Shown here: positions 57,690 to 59,712 of the stretch, piece after piece
Position numbering within the stretch: the stretch's first letter is position 1
Layout: every line of letters starts with the position of its first letter
Assembly (NCBI GenBank): GCA_004000155.1
Contig: RCSS01000483.1
Location: forward strand, 1 to 59,712
From: Tubulinosema ratisbonensis
Taxonomy: Eukaryota > Microsporidia > Tubulinosematidae
Reading direction: 5' to 3'
DNA length: 59,712 bases
Made by a program: the position numbers and the translations under genes
Notes under the pieces: model-generated
Told to the model about the DNA's origin: nothing
Database searches by the model: none
What the model saw: the letters and a program-made list of their open reading frames with translations, nothing else

Positions 57690-58700
57690 GCAATATTGCG
57701 AACAAAAAAAGCCCCTAGAAATTATTAAGAATATAGGGATGATCTTATTTTGAAGAAACCGCATTATACGTGAATTTAAAATATTTTTGGTCAAAAAGGT
57801 AGATGTTATGAAAGTGGGAATTTTGTTGCAATAGACTATGCTTAAATGAAGTTAACATAGGACAAGAAATATTTTTTGAAAAGAATAAATTGCTACTTAA
57901 AACAATTTTTGGGTTTATTTATTTTGAGTCATATAAATAAAGGTCAGTAGAAATATTGGCAGAGACTTAGAAATGATGAAGAAAGCCATTATTAATTGGC
58001 AAAATATAAAAAGATTTTCTTTGGTTATATTGTTTGATAATCCTTAAATTTGAGATGTTTAGAATTACAGTCAAATCGACGAAATCTTTTATGTAAAAAT
58101 AAGTATAATTCAAAAAGCTTAATTGATCAGCAGAGGTATTTTCTGATATCTGTTGCTCTACCAAAAAAAGTTTTCTAATTCTTGTAAATCGTAAAAACAA
58201 AGTTGCTTTTTTATCTAACATCAATAAATATTTAAAACCAGAAAGCATAACGTGTATGATTTTTGAAAACCCTATATATGTTTTTTTAGAATGATTTTTC
58301 ATATTTAACAGTTGGGTTATGATATAATGGAAATTCCTAAAAATGAAGATTTACATTAAATGGAAGCAGTATTTCTCTTTTTTGAATTAAAGAAGAAACT
58401 TAAAAGTATTTAAAAAAGGAATATAAATAAATTATGAGGTTTACAAATAAGTCTAATGTTTTTCATAAAAAAAATTTTAGAAAAACAAAGGCAAAGGTAC
58501 ACCCGACTCTAACAATAAATCATTCATATATTTTCATTAATCCTATTAGAAAAGTAAATACTAATAGGGTTGAAAATTTTTTTATGAGAACAAAAAGATG
58601 AAACAAAAGAGAAGCTGGCACATCATGAAGCTTTATTAAAAGTTATTTGAACTAATTTATGTAGTTTTGAACAACAAAAATACACCAGTTTTTGAAATTA
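57690..58700 (+). mobile_element. Merlin transposon relic (copy E), divergent to copy D
   Basis: The plus strand gives FFEKNKLLLKTIFGFIYF (about 57871-57924), then KYNSKSLIDQQ (about 58100-58132), which matches the K-Y-N-x-G-R-x-x-x-x-Q-Q block after the first catalytic Asp. INKYLKPESIT (about 58222-58254) matches the block before the second Asp, and HSYIFINP fits V-N-H-S-x-x-F-V-N-P. NTNRVENFFMRTKR (58557-58598) carries Glu at 58572-58574, and KREAGTS is followed by SFIKSYLN. The C-terminal third is the best-preserved part of any Merlin copy here. The first and second Asp are not evident. At DNA level it aligns with copy A in several blocks (for example ttgctacttaaaacaattt and accagaaagcataa). 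The antisense frame 57967-58302 is a shadow. Confidence 0.75.
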
Positions 58701-59712
58701 TGGTTGTAATTAAATAAAACTTGGCGGGAAAACATTTTCCAGTGTAAAAAATTACTATTACTTTTTTTTGTTGTCTAAGGATAGGAAATCCATACAAAGA
58801 TTTTTTCGCTATACATCTTTAAAATTACCATTCTTTTTCTTTGTTTAAACATGTAGAATAAATTTTTCGATTAAAAAAATTATTAATAAATTTATCTTAT
58901 TTTTTTAAAAATAATTTCCACCAAATTTTTAACAAAATAAATCCATCTTCTATAAAAAGTATTCTTAAAAAATCAACTTTTTTAATGTAATATTTTAAAT
59001 TTTCAAAATGTTTAGAATTATCTCGTCTAAAAAATTTCTTGAGATGAGAACAAAGTGATTCAATCATTTGAGTTTGTACTTTAGTAACAGAATTTTAAAT
59101 GTTTAAAATGTTTACCGAATCTTGTTTGTTTTGGTTATTATTTTAAAAATACAACAAATAAAAAATAAATTTATTGTAAAAAACAGTTGAATCATTAATA
59201 ATTAAATTTTCAATACATTTTTAAAAATGTTTGTAGTTTTTTTAATGTCTTTATTGCAAACTTCTTTGGTAAGTAAGTCGAAAACTTTAATAAATATTTT
59301 TACTCCACTTTTCTTCCTTTTTAATATTTTTTTTGGAAGAATAAGTCTTGTCTATTTAAAAAAAGTGGGATTTTCTACAAAATTTGGTAATAATATCTTT
59401 TTTTATATTCATAAATTATTTTTCTGTTTTTTTTTTAATTTTATTATTGTAGGTAATGAAATATCACTAAAAAATTTTATTTTATTTATAATGAAATAAA
59501 AACTACTAGAAAAAATCGAATCTGTTTAAACAATCTTAATTTGTTGTTTAGCTTGATAAAATAACAAAGTTAACAACCTCTTTTTTACAAAAATTGCATC
59601 TGTATTTAATCTTATTTTATTTTACTTTTGAATCTATTCTTCGTAAATATTTTGAACAAGGTATAAAAAATAAAATTCATTTATAAAAATATGTCCAGTT
59701 GGATCCAAACAA
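58701..59712. other. AT-rich intergenic DNA
   Basis: Contains the second cttggcgggaa copy (58720-58730). A 90-codon hydrophobic plus-strand frame at 59227-59499 starts with ATG and has three Phe/Ile-rich segments. In T-rich DNA such frames arise by chance, so I do not call it a gene. Confidence 0.5.

Noticed and set aside
57967..58302. 111-codon minus-strand open frame
   Set aside because: It is antisense to the clear Merlin transposase relic on the plus strand (motifs at 57871-58626), so it is a shadow.
59227..59499. 90-codon hydrophobic plus-strand frame with ATG
   Set aside because: Very T-rich, dominated by Phe/Ile/Leu, and about the longest chance frame expected in 60 kb of such DNA. 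No motif; left as doubtful.
1..59712. tRNA, rRNA, CRISPR arrays, bacterial promoters and terminators
   Set aside because: None could be supported; the window looks eukaryotic and no structured RNA gene or direct-repeat array was seen.

Overview
The window is extremely AT-rich, intron-poor and gene-poor. It has three to five plausible host genes in 59.7 kb, and most of the recognisable protein similarity belongs to decayed transposable elements. Short A+T-biased uninterrupted genes, no bacterial-style operons or ribosome-binding sites, and the mix of Ty3/gypsy, Merlin (IS1016/IS1595-type DDE) and piggyBac elements fit a microsporidian with an expanded genome, or a similarly AT-rich eukaryotic parasite. 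That assignment is an inference; no rRNA or tRNA gene was found to confirm it.

Layout. 0-8.3 kb: AT-rich DNA with a solo LTR (735-816), a decayed integrase (about 4.18-4.73 kb) and a Merlin element with recognisable terminal inverted repeats (7267-8335). 8.37-12.16 kb: a structurally complete but mutated Ty3/gypsy element with 82-bp LTRs, a 5-bp target duplication, a primer-binding site, a polypurine tract and gag-PR-RT-RNaseH-IN remains. 12.6-13.2 kb: a second Merlin relic. 14.75-17.56 kb: the only intact gene pair, both on the minus strand: a 592-aa KH-domain RNA-binding protein and a 197-aa lysine-rich protein that may be secreted. 17.6-41.6 kb: a 24-kb desert with no convincing gene, holding one small Merlin-like fragment near 25.2 kb. 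41.6-42.3 kb: another Merlin relic. 44.4-49.6 kb: a decayed piggyBac-like transposase gene on the minus strand, split by an old Ty3/gypsy insertion (44843-48702). 50.57-50.92 kb: an intact 118-aa orphan gene. 53.4-53.6 kb: a possible 62-aa membrane protein. 55.5-55.8 kb: a possible LINE-type reverse transcriptase remnant. 56.4-58.7 kb: two Merlin relics in divergent orientation.

How the parts relate. The KH gene and its upstream neighbour are in tandem, 431 bp apart, but share no evident function. The transposon relics carry stops and frameshifts and several have lost catalytic residues, so none looks able to encode its own mobility protein now. LTR divergence gives two ages of gypsy activity: the 8.4-kb element is fairly recent (4 differences in 82 bp between its LTRs), while the 44.8-kb element has strongly diverged LTRs and landed in a still older piggyBac copy. 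The most distinctive structure is the very compact gypsy element, whose gag ATG begins on the last base of the 5' LTR and whose pol stop lies inside the 3' LTR.
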